Assembly (NCBI GenBank): GCA_903896585.1
Contig: CAITYI010000261.1
Location: 1-64,000 of the forward strand
Direction of reading: 5' to 3'
Source of the DNA: an uncultured bacterium
GTDB lineage: Bacteria; Actinomycetota; Actinomycetes; S36-B12
DNA length: 64,000 nucleotides
Both the position numbers and the translations under genes were made by a program. The notes below the pieces were generated by a model. That model did not search any database. It was not told the origin of the DNA and saw only the letters and a list, made by a program, of their open reading frames with translations. Shown here piece by piece: positions 9,304 through 18,278 of this stretch (the first letter of the stretch is position 1; each line of letters begins with the position of its first letter).

Positions 9304-9810
9304 GTGGATGTCCAAGAGAGACTAGATGAACTGACGGTAATGGTGGAAGATGCCAAATCCATGCCATTGTCTGCATCCTGTGTTCTCAATCGAGCCCAAT
9401 TACTGGATCTGATCGAAGAAATCCGGCAACTACTTCCTGAATCTGTATATCGGGCAGATGAATTATTGGCGGATCGTGAGGCCGTTGTACTAGATGGCCG
9501 ACGGGAGGCTGATCGGATTTTGGAGCAGGCTCGGGCTCAAGCCGATCGCATGGTGTCCGAACACGAGGTGTATTTAGCTGCGGTTGCTGAGAGTAATGCG
9601 CTGCGATCGGAGACCATGGCGGAAACCTCCCGCATGAGGGTGGAAACTGACGACTACATTGATGCGAAATTGGCCACATTTGAAATCACTCTCCAAAAGA
9701 CCTTGCAGACGGTCGATCGAGGACGTGAGCGCCTGCGAAGCCAGATGTACAAAGAGTTGGCTCCAGACAATGACTCCGATCCTTCTGAATTCTTCGACGC
9801 TCAGTCATAG
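9304..9810 (+). CDS. Conserved coiled-coil protein (DivIVA / ATP-synthase-B-like)
   Basis: A 168-residue, charged, almost entirely helical protein without signal peptide or membrane segment. Residues about 35-145 read as long coiled coil, with runs such as RREADRILEQARAQADRM and an acidic tail DNDSDPSEFF. Similar coiled-coil proteins follow coaD in many actinobacteria and are annotated as DivIVA-domain or ATP synthase subunit B-like proteins; their job is not established, and a role in envelope or division scaffolding is only inference. The GTG start is supported by GAGGAG about 8 bases upstream. It lies 44 bases after coaD and before yceD. Confidence 0.7.
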   Translation: MDVQERLDELTVMVEDAKSMPLSASCVLNRAQLLDLIEEIRQLLPESVYRADELLADREAVVLDGRREADRILEQARAQADRMVSEHEVYLAAVAESNALRSETMAETSRMRVETDDYIDAKLATFEITLQKTLQTVDRGRERLRSQMYKELAPDNDSDPSEFFDAQS

Positions 9811-9864
9811 AAAATTTGGCAGCAGGCGAGGGTTTCTAGTGCAATTTCAAGGTGGGGAATTATC

Positions 9865-10431
9865 GTGAACGTTGAAGAATCGGGTTTTATTGTCCCGCTG
9901 ACACACCTGCAGCGGCGCCCAGGAAATATGTGGGAAACTGAATTAGCTTTGCGGGCCCCGGCCGACATGGGAGTGGCGCTTGCTCAAGTAGAGCCTGATT
10001 CTGAGCTGGTGGCTGAAGTGAGATTGGAATCCGTTCTCGACGGAGTCTTGGCAACAGCCTCCGTGCACTACCAGGTGATTGCAGAGTGCGCCCGGTGCTT
10101 GGAGGCACTGGAGTGGGGGGACTCAAGTGAGTTTGTTGAGCTATTTCTTTACCCCGAAACCGATTCACGTGGGCGGGAAATCCAGGGCGGTGACCACGAA
10201 TGGGTCGAAGGCGATTCTGAGTCCGTTGCCAGATTCATCGAGAATGATTCCTTAGATTTTGAGGAAGTCATCCGCGATGCAATTGTGCTCGATTTACCCC
10301 TTAAGCCGTTGTGTGACCCTGACTGTCAGGGGCTCTGTGCCACCTGTGGGGAAAAACGCGACGTAGGGGCCCACGACCATGTGGTTCAAGATCCTCGATG
10401 GGCAGCTTTAGAGTCCCTCCGAGAGGAATAA
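9865..10431 (+). CDS. YceD family (DUF177) protein
   Basis: A 188-residue protein of the YceD/DUF177 family, nearly always next to rpmF and implicated in 23S rRNA maturation or ribosome assembly in bacteria and plastids. Seen: the mid-protein pair CARCLE (around residue 74), an acidic middle, and the C-terminal LPLKPLCDPDCQGLCATCG segment (around 143-161), which with its cysteines is the family hallmark. GTG start with a GGTGGGGA ribosome-binding site upstream. A 105-base spacer to rpmF holds no obvious terminator. Confidence 0.9.
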   Translation: MNVEESGFIVPLTHLQRRPGNMWETELALRAPADMGVALAQVEPDSELVAEVRLESVLDGVLATASVHYQVIAECARCLEALEWGDSSEFVELFLYPETDSRGREIQGGDHEWVEGDSESVARFIENDSLDFEEVIRDAIVLDLPLKPLCDPDCQGLCATCGEKRDVGAHDHVVQDPRWAALESLREE

Positions 10432-10536
10432 CCCCCGGCTTACCACCCGAGACTCTGAGCCCGATACTCTGGGGCGCAATACTCGTGTGTCGTTTGGAAA
10501 TTGATTGCCCGATCAACCGTAGTGAAAGAGGATCCC

Positions 10537-10710
10537 GTGCCAGTCCCGAAGCGGAAGACATCGCGCTCTAACACCCGCCACCGTCGTTCGCAGTGGAAAG
10601 CGGTAGCGCCAACACTGGTGACCTGCGCCCGTTGTCAGGAAAAGCGACTCGCTCACACTGCGTGTCCAAACTGCGGCATGTATGCCAAACGCCGCGTCCT
10701 TGAGGTCTGA
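10537..10710 (+). CDS. rpmF: 50S ribosomal protein L32 (bL32), zinc-finger form
   Basis: A 57-residue basic protein reading PVPKRKTSRSNTRHRRSQW at the start, the bL32 signature, with a zinc ribbon formed by C30/C33 and C43/C46. The GTG start at 10537 gives the conserved VPVPKRK terminus and has AGAGGA a few bases upstream. Position after yceD is the usual one. Both L28 and L32 in this window are the zinc-binding forms. Confidence 0.95.
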   Translation: MPVPKRKTSRSNTRHRRSQWKAVAPTLVTCARCQEKRLAHTACPNCGMYAKRRVLEV

Positions 10711-10756
10711 TTTATAAATTCAGCACATATATTTGGCGCGTAATTCAGGTACCCTG

Positions 10757-11026
10757 ATGATCATGTCGATTCCTCGTGAGACAACTTCTTCGGAGTTCAT
10801 TGAGGAAGTTATTCTCGGTATTCTGGTAAACGCTTATGGAGAAATTCCATCTGTGCGACGTGATACCCCACTCCTCTCATTGGGGTTTCAGCCCAGCCAT
10901 GCAGTGCTGCTTGCCTACCTGGCAAAAGTTGCCGGACTCGCTATCCCAACTGATGACAACTTTGAATCGGTGGTGACTGTTGGGGATTTTGCAACCGCAT
11001 GTCTATCGGGCGGTTCCAGTGGCTGA
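10757..11026 (+). CDS. Acyl-carrier-protein-like protein lacking the phosphopantetheine serine
   Basis: An 89-residue protein with an ACP-like layout: an N-terminal helix ([12 protein letters not shown]), a loop leading to LGF, a second helix ([13 protein letters not shown]), then IPTDD and the [10 protein letters not shown] helix. In true acyl carrier proteins the LG is followed by x-DSL, whose Ser carries 4'-phosphopantetheine; here the aligned residues are Q-P-S-H, so the DSL motif is gone. It stands between rpmF and rnc, where many bacteria carry acpP next to rnc, and its stop overlaps the likely rnc start. It could be a diverged former AcpP with a structural role. The start is uncertain (ATG 10757, ATG 10763 or TTG 10733) and no strong ribosome-binding site is seen. 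Confidence 0.6.
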   Translation: MIMSIPRETTSSEFIEEVILGILVNAYGEIPSVRRDTPLLSLGFQPSHAVLLAYLAKVAGLAIPTDDNFESVVTVGDFATACLSGGSSG

Positions 11027-11759
11027 ACGAAATCTCAATCTGGGATCTCTGCCAGAAGAGAAAAGATCTGAGAGCGATCCAGCGACGCTTGCGGCTCGCC
11101 TCGGTGTTGACTGCGATCTCGAGTTACTCGAACTAGCCCTTGTTCATCGGTCCTTTGCCTATGAAAATGGTGGATTGCCTACAAATGAAAGACTCGAGTT
11201 TTTGGGAGATTCCGTATTGGGTCTTGTGGTCACTGACACGCTTTATCGAGATTTTCCCGTCCTCCCAGAAGGTCAGCTAGCGCGAATGCGTGCCTCGGTT
11301 GTTAACGCTCAGGCGCTCGCAGATGTAGCTCGGTCATTGGACCTAGGCTCATATATTCGGTTAGGAAAGGGTGAAATCTCATCTGGCGGTCGAGACAAGA
11401 CCTCGATTTTGGCGGATTGTATGGAGGCAGTTATCGGTGCGATTTACCTTTCGGGCGGGATGGCGGGTGCTGATCCATTTATCTCGAACATCTTCGGACC
11501 ATTAATTCAAGAAGCTTCACAGATGGGCGCTGGTCTAGATTGGAAGACCTCCTTGCAAGAGTTGACCGGACAGCACTCATTGGAATTACCTGAATACCGA
11601 ATTTCGGATTCCGGACCTGATCACGCAAAAAGTTTCATGTCCGAGGTCGTTGTCGGTGGGGAGATTTTAGGAATTGGCCATGGCAGTTCGAAGAAGGCTG
11701 CTGAACAGATTTCAGCGCAGCAGGCATACCTGGCCATTTCCGAACGCTTCGCACATTAG
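11019..11759 (+). CDS. rnc: Ribonuclease III
   Basis: A 246-residue double-strand-specific endoribonuclease used in rRNA processing and RNA decay. The catalytic signature [15 protein letters not shown] (around residue 50) and the second acidic box [13 protein letters not shown] (around 122) are present, followed by a C-terminal double-stranded RNA-binding domain (from about 165: [11 protein letters not shown] through [16 protein letters not shown]). The GTG at 11019, overlapping the stop of the ACP-like gene, is preferred; a TTG 39 bases upstream would bury the start deeper in that gene. mutM follows after 5 bases. Confidence 0.95.
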   Translation: MAERNLNLGSLPEEKRSESDPATLAARLGVDCDLELLELALVHRSFAYENGGLPTNERLEFLGDSVLGLVVTDTLYRDFPVLPEGQLARMRASVVNAQALADVARSLDLGSYIRLGKGEISSGGRDKTSILADCMEAVIGAIYLSGGMAGADPFISNIFGPLIQEASQMGAGLDWKTSLQELTGQHSLELPEYRISDSGPDHAKSFMSEVVVGGEILGIGHGSSKKAAEQISAQQAYLAISERFAH

Positions 11760-11764
11760 AACCC

Positions 11765-12658
11765 ATGCCTGAATTACCCGAAGTGGAAGTGGTCCGAAGA
11801 GGACTCACTCCATATCTTCAAAACTCCACGATTAATCGAGTCGAAGTTCGGCATGACCGCGCTGTCCGTCGCAACCAAGGCTCTTTCCCCGATCAATTGC
11901 AGGGCAGTTTAATTCACCACATCAGCCGTCGCGGCAAATTTTTGTGGTGTGTGTTGGACCAACCTGAGGCGCTGGTTGTTCACCTTGGAATGAGCGGTCA
12001 GTTTCGGGTGTACCCGTGGACGGACAAAGGTGCACCGACCGAAGAGAGGAGCCATCCCCACCTTCGAATTTTGTGCGAACTGGAGCAGAGTTCGGGGGCA
12101 GTATTCGACCTGCATTTTCTCGATCAGCGCACTTTCGGTGGCATGCATGTATCACCACTTGTCTCCGGTGACCATGCGGATCACATCCCTGAATCCGTGA
12201 AACACATTGCCCGAGATCCCTTAGACCCGCAATTTGATGTAGTGGACTTCATCAGCAAAATTCACAATTCGCAGTCTGAGATCAAGCGGGTGCTTTTGAA
12301 TCAGTCAATTATTTCCGGGATTGGAAATATCTATGCGGATGAGGCGTTGTTCCGGTCCGGCATTCATGGTTCGGTTGTCGGGGCCGAATTAACTGAGGGG
12401 ACGATTCTCCAACTTGTTGCTCATGTGACAGACGTTATGAATGAGTCGCTTGATGAAGGTGGGACCAGTTTTGATGCGCTCTATGTCAACGTCAATGGCG
12501 AGTCGGGTTATTTCTCTAGGTCTCTGTCCGTCTACGGTCGCGAAAGTGAGCCATGTGACCGGTGTGGGTCTGATATTCAACGTATCTCGTTTATGAACCG
12601 GTCAAGTTTCTTTTGCGGCAAATGTCAACCACGAACCTCGGCGGTGGCCCACTCTTAA
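11765..12658 (+). CDS. mutM: Formamidopyrimidine-DNA glycosylase
   Basis: A 297-residue base-excision repair enzyme that removes 8-oxoguanine and formamidopyrimidines and cuts the backbone by beta/delta elimination. The N-terminus MPELPEVEVVRRGL supplies the catalytic Pro2 and Glu3; SGIGNIYADEALF is the helix-two-turn-helix core; the C-terminal zinc finger has CDRCG and CGKC pairs. The finger insert is of normal length, so the protein should be active. It follows rnc by 5 bases, the standard rnc-mutM-smc order. Confidence 0.96.
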   Translation: MPELPEVEVVRRGLTPYLQNSTINRVEVRHDRAVRRNQGSFPDQLQGSLIHHISRRGKFLWCVLDQPEALVVHLGMSGQFRVYPWTDKGAPTEERSHPHLRILCELEQSSGAVFDLHFLDQRTFGGMHVSPLVSGDHADHIPESVKHIARDPLDPQFDVVDFISKIHNSQSEIKRVLLNQSIISGIGNIYADEALFRSGIHGSVVGAELTEGTILQLVAHVTDVMNESLDEGGTSFDALYVNVNGESGYFSRSLSVYGRESEPCDRCGSDIQRISFMNRSSFFCGKCQPRTSAVAHS

Positions 12659-12767
12659 CGCGCTGTGCGCCCGGTAGGCTCTCCCTTGCTCGATCTCCCG
12701 TGACGAGTTTGGACAAGGCCTAGGTCAATGTTCCAATTGCTTATCGTGAAAAGGAAAGATCAGTCCC

Positions 12768-15700
12768 GTGCATCTGAAGACTCTTACTTTGAAGGGCTTC
12801 AAGTCTTTTGCGTCCACTACCACTTTGCATTTTGAACCGGGTGTGACGTGTGTGGTCGGACCGAATGGTTCCGGTAAGTCCAATGTTGTCGATGCATTGG
12901 CGTGGGTCATGGGTGAACAAGGTGCAAAATCACTGCGCGGCGGGAAAATGGAAGATGTCATCTTTTCCGGCACCACGGGCCGTGCACCTTTGGGCCGAGC
13001 CGAAGTTGCTCTCACAATTGACAACTCTGATGGCGCATTGCCAATTGAGTTTTCAGAGGTCACAATCTCGCGGACACTCTTTCGAAATGGCGGATCCGAT
13101 TACGCGATCAATGGGGAGCCTTGTCGCTTGCTTGACGTACAGGAGCTTCTGAGCGACTCGGGTATTGGTCGTGAGATGCACGTAATCGTGGGACAAGGGC
13201 AACTCGACTCCATTCTGCATGCGACCCCCGAGGATCGCCGTGGATTCATTGAAGAGGCTGCAGGAGTTCTTAAGCATCGAAAGCGCAAAGAAAAAGCACT
13301 GCGGAAACTGGACTCCATGGAGGGCAACCTCACTCGTCTCAATGACATTACTGCTGAATTACGTCGTCAACTCAAACCACTGGGTCGTCAGGCCGAGGTA
13401 GCTAGGCGTGCGACCGTGATTCAAAGTGAAGTTCGGGATGCTCGGTTACGTCTCATGGCAGATGACCTCGGTGCATTGCGTGCTTCACTGGCAGCTGAAG
13501 TGGCTGATGAAAGTGCGTTGCGGGAGCGCCAAGCGGGTGTGGAATTGCAAATATCAGAATTACGGCAGCGTGAATCCTTGGCGGAAGCGGCCGAGCGCGA
13601 GCAAGGTCCGGAACTGACGCGAATCCAAGAAACGTGGTTTTCGCTCAATGGACTCCGCGAACGGTATTTGGGTCTCGTTCAGTTGGGTTCAGAGAAAGTG
13701 CGGAACTTAGCTCCGGAAACTGAAGAGGAACACCTTGGGCGGGATCCGGAGAGCATTGACGCTGAGGCCCGCAATCTGCGAAGACATGAATTCGAGCTGG
13801 GTCGTGAGCTTGAATCACTCAGTGAGCAACTACTGACGGTGGGTGCCCAGCGAGGACAGGCCGAAGACGCTCTGTCTGCCGAGGTCACGAGGATACAGCG
13901 CAGCGAAAAGGAACTTGCCGATCGCAATACCGCAATTGCGAAACTACGCGGTCAGTGCGAAAGTGCTCAGACACGTATCGATACCCGGGGTACGGAAATC
14001 GAACGGCTGCAGCAACAGATCCAAGAAGCCCGGGATCGCGGTCGAAGTTCCCAGGCGGAGTTCCAAGCAATTGAAACCCAAGTAGTTTCCCTTGGTGACG
14101 GCGAACAAGGATTAGACGCCGAGCACGAAGTAGCACAGCAAAAACTTGTAAATGCCGATTCTCGAGTACACGAGCTCATGACTGAAGAAGCGCGACTTGA
14201 TCGCGAGCGCGCTGCGTTGGCTGCTCGGGTAGAAGCATTGTCCATGGCTCTTGAGCGCAAAGATGGCTCGGCCGCTCTCGCAGATTCCCCGCACGTAATT
14301 GGCACGGTGACGGGACTTCTCCGTCCTGAGCCCGGCTACGAGGTAGCTGTGTCTGCAGCACTTGGCGAGTTGGCCAATGCGGTGGTGGTGGCGGATCTCA
14401 ATGCGGCCATGGATTCCATTGTTTTCCTCAAAAGCGAAGATGCAGGTCGTTCCAGCGTGTTGGTGGCGCGTTCGGATTCAAATGAACGCGAGCAAAAAGG
14501 GCAAGCTCCAATTGGTCGTTGGCTAATTGACTGCCTCCAATCCGACCCCTTGATCCAAAAAACTGTTAATTCTCTGCTGGGTGAATTCATCGTTGTGTCT
14601 GATATTCAGGAATTACGCTCTCATTCTGCAATCAGTAATCGGTTCCCCATGGTGACAAAAGACGGCGACACATTTGTGGAAGGCGTTGTCACCGGGGGAT
14701 CGCTGAGTGGTCCGAGTGTGTTGGAAGTGCAAGTTGCCTTTGATGAAGCCCGAGAGTCACTGTCGAGTCTTGAAATAGCGCATCAACGTAATACTTTTGA
14801 CATGGCAGCGGCTCGCGCTATCCAAGAAGCGGCGTCATTAGAAGTTGGATCCGCGCTGAGCAAGCTCCACGAATCGGATGCCGAGCTAGCCGCCGTGGCC
14901 GAACGTCTTGGTCAGTTAGGTCAGCAATCTCGTGCGGCCCAAGCGGAGGCGGAGCGGCTGGAGGCTGCTCTGGTAAATGCCCAGGAATCGATTGCCCGCG
15001 ACACCCAATCACTTGTTGAATTAGTCGAGCAGCTGCATGCGGTTGAACATACTGAGGCGCCAAGTATTGGCCGGGATTTGCGCGAAGACCTGGTCCAAGA
15101 ATTGGAACGTGCCCGGTCTCGTGAAGTAGATGCGCGCCTAGCAGTGCGAACCGCCGAAGAGCGGGTACGAGCGGTGTCTGAACGGGCTGCTGCGCTTGAG
15201 CAAGATGCTGAGAAAGAGCGAACCGCACGCGCCGCTGCAATTGATCGACGTGAGCGTCGCGCGGCCGCTTTGATTGTGGCCCAGGCGCTTTTAACGGGAG
15301 CCAAGATTGCCCTCGATTTCACCGAAGTTTCTGTCCATCAGGCGCAGCGAGTTCGGGCGCGGGCGGAACAACTCAAGAAGGGTCGAGACATTGAACTGAC
15401 CTTTGTTCGTTCAGAAGTTCGCCAACTCGTAGAGGTATTGGAGGGACTTCGCGATAGCGTCCATCGCGATGAAGTTGTTAGGGCAGAGCAACGTATGCGA
15501 ATCGAAGCATTGGAATCCAAAGTTTTGGAGGACTTTGGAATCGAGCCTCAGGTTCTCATTGCCGAATACGGCTCCGACCAAATGGTGCCACCGAGTTTGA
15601 CCGCCCCAGGCGACGAAATTGATCCAAATGCTCCAGAACCTGTTCCGTACCCCTACGACCGCGAAGAACAGGTCAAGCGTTTGAAGGTTGCCGAGAAACA

Positions 15701-16325
15701 GTTGGCCCTATTAGGCCGCGTCAATCCGCTGGCTTTGGAAGAGTATTCCGCCATGGAAGAGCGTCAACGTTTCCTCACCGAGCAACTCGATGATCTCCGC
15801 CGCACCCGCGATGACCTACTCGACATTGTGAAGGAAGTCGATGCCCGCGTTGAGCAGGTTTTCACTGAGGCTTATCTGGAAATTGAAAAGGAATTTGCCG
15901 GCGTCTTTTCTCGGTTATTCCCGGGAGGCGAAGGCCGACTGGTGTTGACCGATCCATCCAATATGTTGACCACGGGCGTCGATGTCGAAGCAAGACCTCC
16001 AGGCAAGAAAATCAAAAGACTCTCACTGCTCTCCGGGGGCGAGCGTTCGTTGACAGCCGTTGCGTTCTTGGTGGCGCTCTTTAAAGCACGGCCATCGCCT
16101 TTCTATGTCCTTGATGAAGTGGAAGCAGCGCTTGACGATGTAAACTTGGGGCGCCTGATCGACATTATTGAAGAGCTTCGTTCGACTTCGCAACTCATCG
16201 TAATTACACACCAGAAACGAACCATGGAAATTGCGGACGCACTCTATGGAGTCTCTATGCGTGGCGATGGCGTAACCCAGATCATCGGTCAGCGATTGCG
16301 CGAAGTTGAACCAGTGGGAGCTTGA
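12768..16325 (+). CDS. smc: Chromosome segregation ATPase SMC
   Basis: A 1185-residue SMC protein, the motor of the bacterial condensin that organises newly replicated chromosomes with ScpA and ScpB. Walker A GPNGSGKSN lies near residue 32; two long coiled coils (about 165-500 and 660-1010) flank a hinge (about 505-630, PHVIGTVTGLL to VVTGGSLSG); the C-terminal head holds the ABC signature LLSGGERSLTAVAF and Walker B FYVLDEVEAALDD. GTG start with AAAAGGAAA upstream. Its 3' end overlaps the convergent YhhN-family gene by 37 bases, and ftsY follows. Confidence 0.97.
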   Translation: MHLKTLTLKGFKSFASTTTLHFEPGVTCVVGPNGSGKSNVVDALAWVMGEQGAKSLRGGKMEDVIFSGTTGRAPLGRAEVALTIDNSDGALPIEFSEVTISRTLFRNGGSDYAINGEPCRLLDVQELLSDSGIGREMHVIVGQGQLDSILHATPEDRRGFIEEAAGVLKHRKRKEKALRKLDSMEGNLTRLNDITAELRRQLKPLGRQAEVARRATVIQSEVRDARLRLMADDLGALRASLAAEVADESALRERQAGVELQISELRQRESLAEAAEREQGPELTRIQETWFSLNGLRERYLGLVQLGSEKVRNLAPETEEEHLGRDPESIDAEARNLRRHEFELGRELESLSEQLLTVGAQRGQAEDALSAEVTRIQRSEKELADRNTAIAKLRGQCESAQTRIDTRGTEIERLQQQIQEARDRGRSSQAEFQAIETQVVSLGDGEQGLDAEHEVAQQKLVNADSRVHELMTEEARLDRERAALAARVEALSMALERKDGSAALADSPHVIGTVTGLLRPEPGYEVAVSAALGELANAVVVADLNAAMDSIVFLKSEDAGRSSVLVARSDSNEREQKGQAPIGRWLIDCLQSDPLIQKTVNSLLGEFIVVSDIQELRSHSAISNRFPMVTKDGDTFVEGVVTGGSLSGPSVLEVQVAFDEARESLSSLEIAHQRNTFDMAAARAIQEAASLEVGSALSKLHESDAELAAVAERLGQLGQQSRAAQAEAERLEAALVNAQESIARDTQSLVELVEQLHAVEHTEAPSIGRDLREDLVQELERARSREVDARLAVRTAEERVRAVSERAAALEQDAEKERTARAAAIDRRERRAAALIVAQALLTGAKIALDFTEVSVHQAQRVRARAEQLKKGRDIELTFVRSEVRQLVEVLEGLRDSVHRDEVVRAEQRMRIEALESKVLEDFGIEPQVLIAEYGSDQMVPPSLTAPGDEIDPNAPEPVPYPYDREEQVKRLKVAEKQLALLGRVNPLALEEYSAMEERQRFLTEQLDDLRRTRDDLLDIVKEVDARVEQVFTEAYLEIEKEFAGVFSRLFPGGEGRLVLTDPSNMLTTGVDVEARPPGKKIKRLSLLSGGERSLTAVAFLVALFKARPSPFYVLDEVEAALDDVNLGRLIDIIEELRSTSQLIVITHQKRTMEIADALYGVSMRGDGVTQIIGQRLREVEPVGA

Positions 16326-16999
16326 CCCAGAACAATCCCCGTTACGATCAATGTTTGGCCCACCAGATATGTCGCCATGATCACACTAGAAAAAATCGGA
16401 AGGCCATTGAACTCCTTAAGAGCGATCAAGGTGTCTGAGAAAACAAAACTAGCGGCCCCAAATGCGGGCAGGAATCGCCACGGGGATTGAAGTCGCAGGG
16501 CACAGTTGAGAGCCGAGATGGCCATCCCAATGAGCAGGGCGCTGTAAATGAACACGGGTATCCGTAAGTCACCGGGCGTGATTAGAAAGTTCAGGAGCAC
16601 CCAGAAGCCAAGATAGGGAATGAGTGTGATCTTCCAGGCCCAAACCAAATTGATTCCCGGAACACCTTGAAACATCACGATATAAGAAATTTGAGCTACC
16701 GCGAACGCACCTATGCCAGTGAGAAACCAGGTGTGACCCGTCCCCATCAAGGCGAGGTCACCCAGCCATGAAAAGCAAAGGGCCACCACGAGCCAAACCC
16801 TCCAGGCCCCTGTTAGTCGTTGGGAGTACATGATGGTAACTGCCCAGAAGAGCAGGAGAGGCATCAAAAATGGCTTGGTCCACACAATGCCCAGCACATT
16901 GCCGATACCGGCCACGATAAATAGTGCAGCGAGTATTCGAGCGAGCATTGGCCACGCACTGATGACCTGAAATCGCCCAGTGGCAGGATTGTTCGTCAT
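16289..16999 (-). CDS. YhhN family membrane protein (lysoplasmalogenase-like)
   Basis: A 236-residue integral membrane protein with about eight hydrophobic segments. The WLGDLALMG motif (around residue 88) and SDTLIAL (around 186) are the two aspartate-containing motifs of the YhhN/TMEM86 family, whose animal members are lysoplasmalogenases that hydrolyse the vinyl-ether bond; bacterial substrates are less certain. The start ATG at 16999 lies in CATG, sharing bases with the opposite-strand ATG of ftsY; starts further upstream would run into ftsY. A GGGAG element lies just upstream of the ATG. The 3' end overlaps smc on the other strand. Confidence 0.8.
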   Translation of the reverse strand: MTNNPATGRFQVISAWPMLARILAALFIVAGIGNVLGIVWTKPFLMPLLLFWAVTIMYSQRLTGAWRVWLVVALCFSWLGDLALMGTGHTWFLTGIGAFAVAQISYIVMFQGVPGINLVWAWKITLIPYLGFWVLLNFLITPGDLRIPVFIYSALLIGMAISALNCALRLQSPWRFLPAFGAASFVFSDTLIALKEFNGLPIFSSVIMATYLVGQTLIVTGIVLGQAPTGSTSRNR

Positions 17000-18197
17000 G
17001 GACTCCCTTTTGATTATTCTCATTATTTCAGGCATCCTCATTTTGGGACTTGCGGTCGGTGGGTCGATTGCAGTTCTTCGTAGTCGAGATGTCGACGAAG
17101 ATCAAATTCGGCCACGACCAGGAATCGACTATGCCCCTGGAGTTGGCGACGACTCATCTGTTCCGCGGGACACTCCTCGCAAGAATATTGAGTCCATCGA
17201 GGTTGGTGCCGCTCTACAAGATCGTGAACCACTGCCACCTACTGAGTCAGAACTCGCCCAATGGGAGGTCGAAATTCCGGAACCGAGTTCCGGTCGAATG
17301 TCCCGGTTACGCGCCAGATTGGCTCGGTCGAATAGCGTTTTCGGGAAAGGTCTCTTAAGTCTGCTATCAAGTAGCTCATTGGATGCGGAAGTGTGGGAAG
17401 AAATCGAAGCGACCCTTCTTGGTGCGGATCTTGGGGTCGGACCCACTCAAGAGCTCATGGAGGAACTCAAGGTACGCATAACTGTTGCAGGAGACAGTTC
17501 GCCCGAGTTCATGCGGGCGACTCTCAAAGAAGCGCTCACCAACTTAATTGATCCAACCATGAATCGGGAGGTTGCCCATGGGCAGGGCGATCGCCCTGCC
17601 GTCATATTGGTAGTGGGTGTCAATGGCACAGGTAAAACAACTACCGTGGGGAAACTTGCTCGCGTTCTGATTGCCGACCAACAAACCGTGGTGATGGCAG
17701 CAGCAGACACATTTCGAGCGGCCGCTGCCGATCAACTACAAACGTGGGGAGACAGAGTGGGGGCCGCTGTAGTCAGAGGGCCGGAAGGTGGTGACCCCGC
17801 TTCGGTTGCATTTGAAGCGGTACAAATAGGCCAAGACAGTGAGGTTGATGTCATTGTGGTTGACACGGCTGGACGATTACATACCAAAACAGGCTTGATG
17901 GATGAACTAGGGAAAATAAAGCGGGTGATTGAAAAACGAAGCCCGGTTGACGAAGTTCTCCTAGTGATCGATGCAACAACTGGGCAAAATGGGCTTGCGC
18001 AGGCGCGCGTCTTCAGTGAGGTCGTCGATGTAACCGGGATTGTCTTAACCAAACTCGATGGCACTGCCAAGGGTGGAATTGTGGTGGCGGTTCAGCGCGA
18101 ACTTGGTGTGCCGGTCAAACTCGTGGGTCTGGGTGAAGGACCCGATGATCTGGCACCATTTGACGTAAATGAATTTGTCGAGGCGCTTATTTCGTAA
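16998..18197 (+). CDS. ftsY: Signal recognition particle receptor FtsY
   Basis: A 399-residue SRP GTPase that docks the SRP-ribosome complex at the membrane. An N-terminal transmembrane segment (LLIILIISGILILGLAVGG) is followed by an acidic linker (about 30-95), the helical N domain and the G domain with VVGVNGTGKTTT (around residue 208), AADTFRAAAADQL, DTAGR and TKLDGTAKGG. The TM anchor is typical of actinobacterial FtsY. The ATG at 16998 is chosen (AGGA 9 bases before); an in-frame GTG 18 bases earlier is possible. The cognate ffh lies 4 kb downstream. Confidence 0.95.
   Translation: MDSLLIILIISGILILGLAVGGSIAVLRSRDVDEDQIRPRPGIDYAPGVGDDSSVPRDTPRKNIESIEVGAALQDREPLPPTESELAQWEVEIPEPSSGRMSRLRARLARSNSVFGKGLLSLLSSSSLDAEVWEEIEATLLGADLGVGPTQELMEELKVRITVAGDSSPEFMRATLKEALTNLIDPTMNREVAHGQGDRPAVILVVGVNGTGKTTTVGKLARVLIADQQTVVMAAADTFRAAAADQLQTWGDRVGAAVVRGPEGGDPASVAFEAVQIGQDSEVDVIVVDTAGRLHTKTGLMDELGKIKRVIEKRSPVDEVLLVIDATTGQNGLAQARVFSEVVDVTGIVLTKLDGTAKGGIVVAVQRELGVPVKLVGLGEGPDDLAPFDVNEFVEALIS
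17581..17600. repeat. 20-bp perfect palindrome inside ftsY
   Basis: GGCAGGGCGATCGCCCTGCC reads the same on both strands. It lies in the ftsY coding sequence at the N/G domain junction, where the encoded peptide is hydrophilic linker. The centre GCGATCGC resembles highly repeated octamers of other bacteria, but only this copy in such a long palindrome was noticed here. Function unknown. Confidence 0.7.
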
Positions 18198-18223
18198 CTT
18201 CGTCGAAATATGACGGTGATTTT

Positions 18224-18261
18224 TTCACACATTGGAAACACGTTAAGTCTTTATCGGAAAC
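18224..18261 (+). promoter_or_regulatory. GlnR-like operator upstream of amt
   Basis: Actinobacterial GlnR recognises gTnAC-n6-GaAAC pairs with 11-base phasing. Here TTCAC (18224-18228), six bases, GAAAC (18235-18239) fits except for the first base, and another GAAAC occurs exactly 22 bases on (18257-18261), the right phase for a second pair whose left half (AGTCT) is poor. The site lies 75-112 bases before the amt start, as expected for nitrogen-limitation activation of amt-glnB-glnD. No glnR gene is in the window. Confidence 0.45.
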
Positions 18262-18278
18262 TCATGCCCGGCACTCTT

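Noticed and set aside
14818..15322. Minus-strand frames opposite the second SMC coiled coil
   Set aside because: Ala/Arg-rich shadows of a long coiled-coil gene; no start signal or motif.
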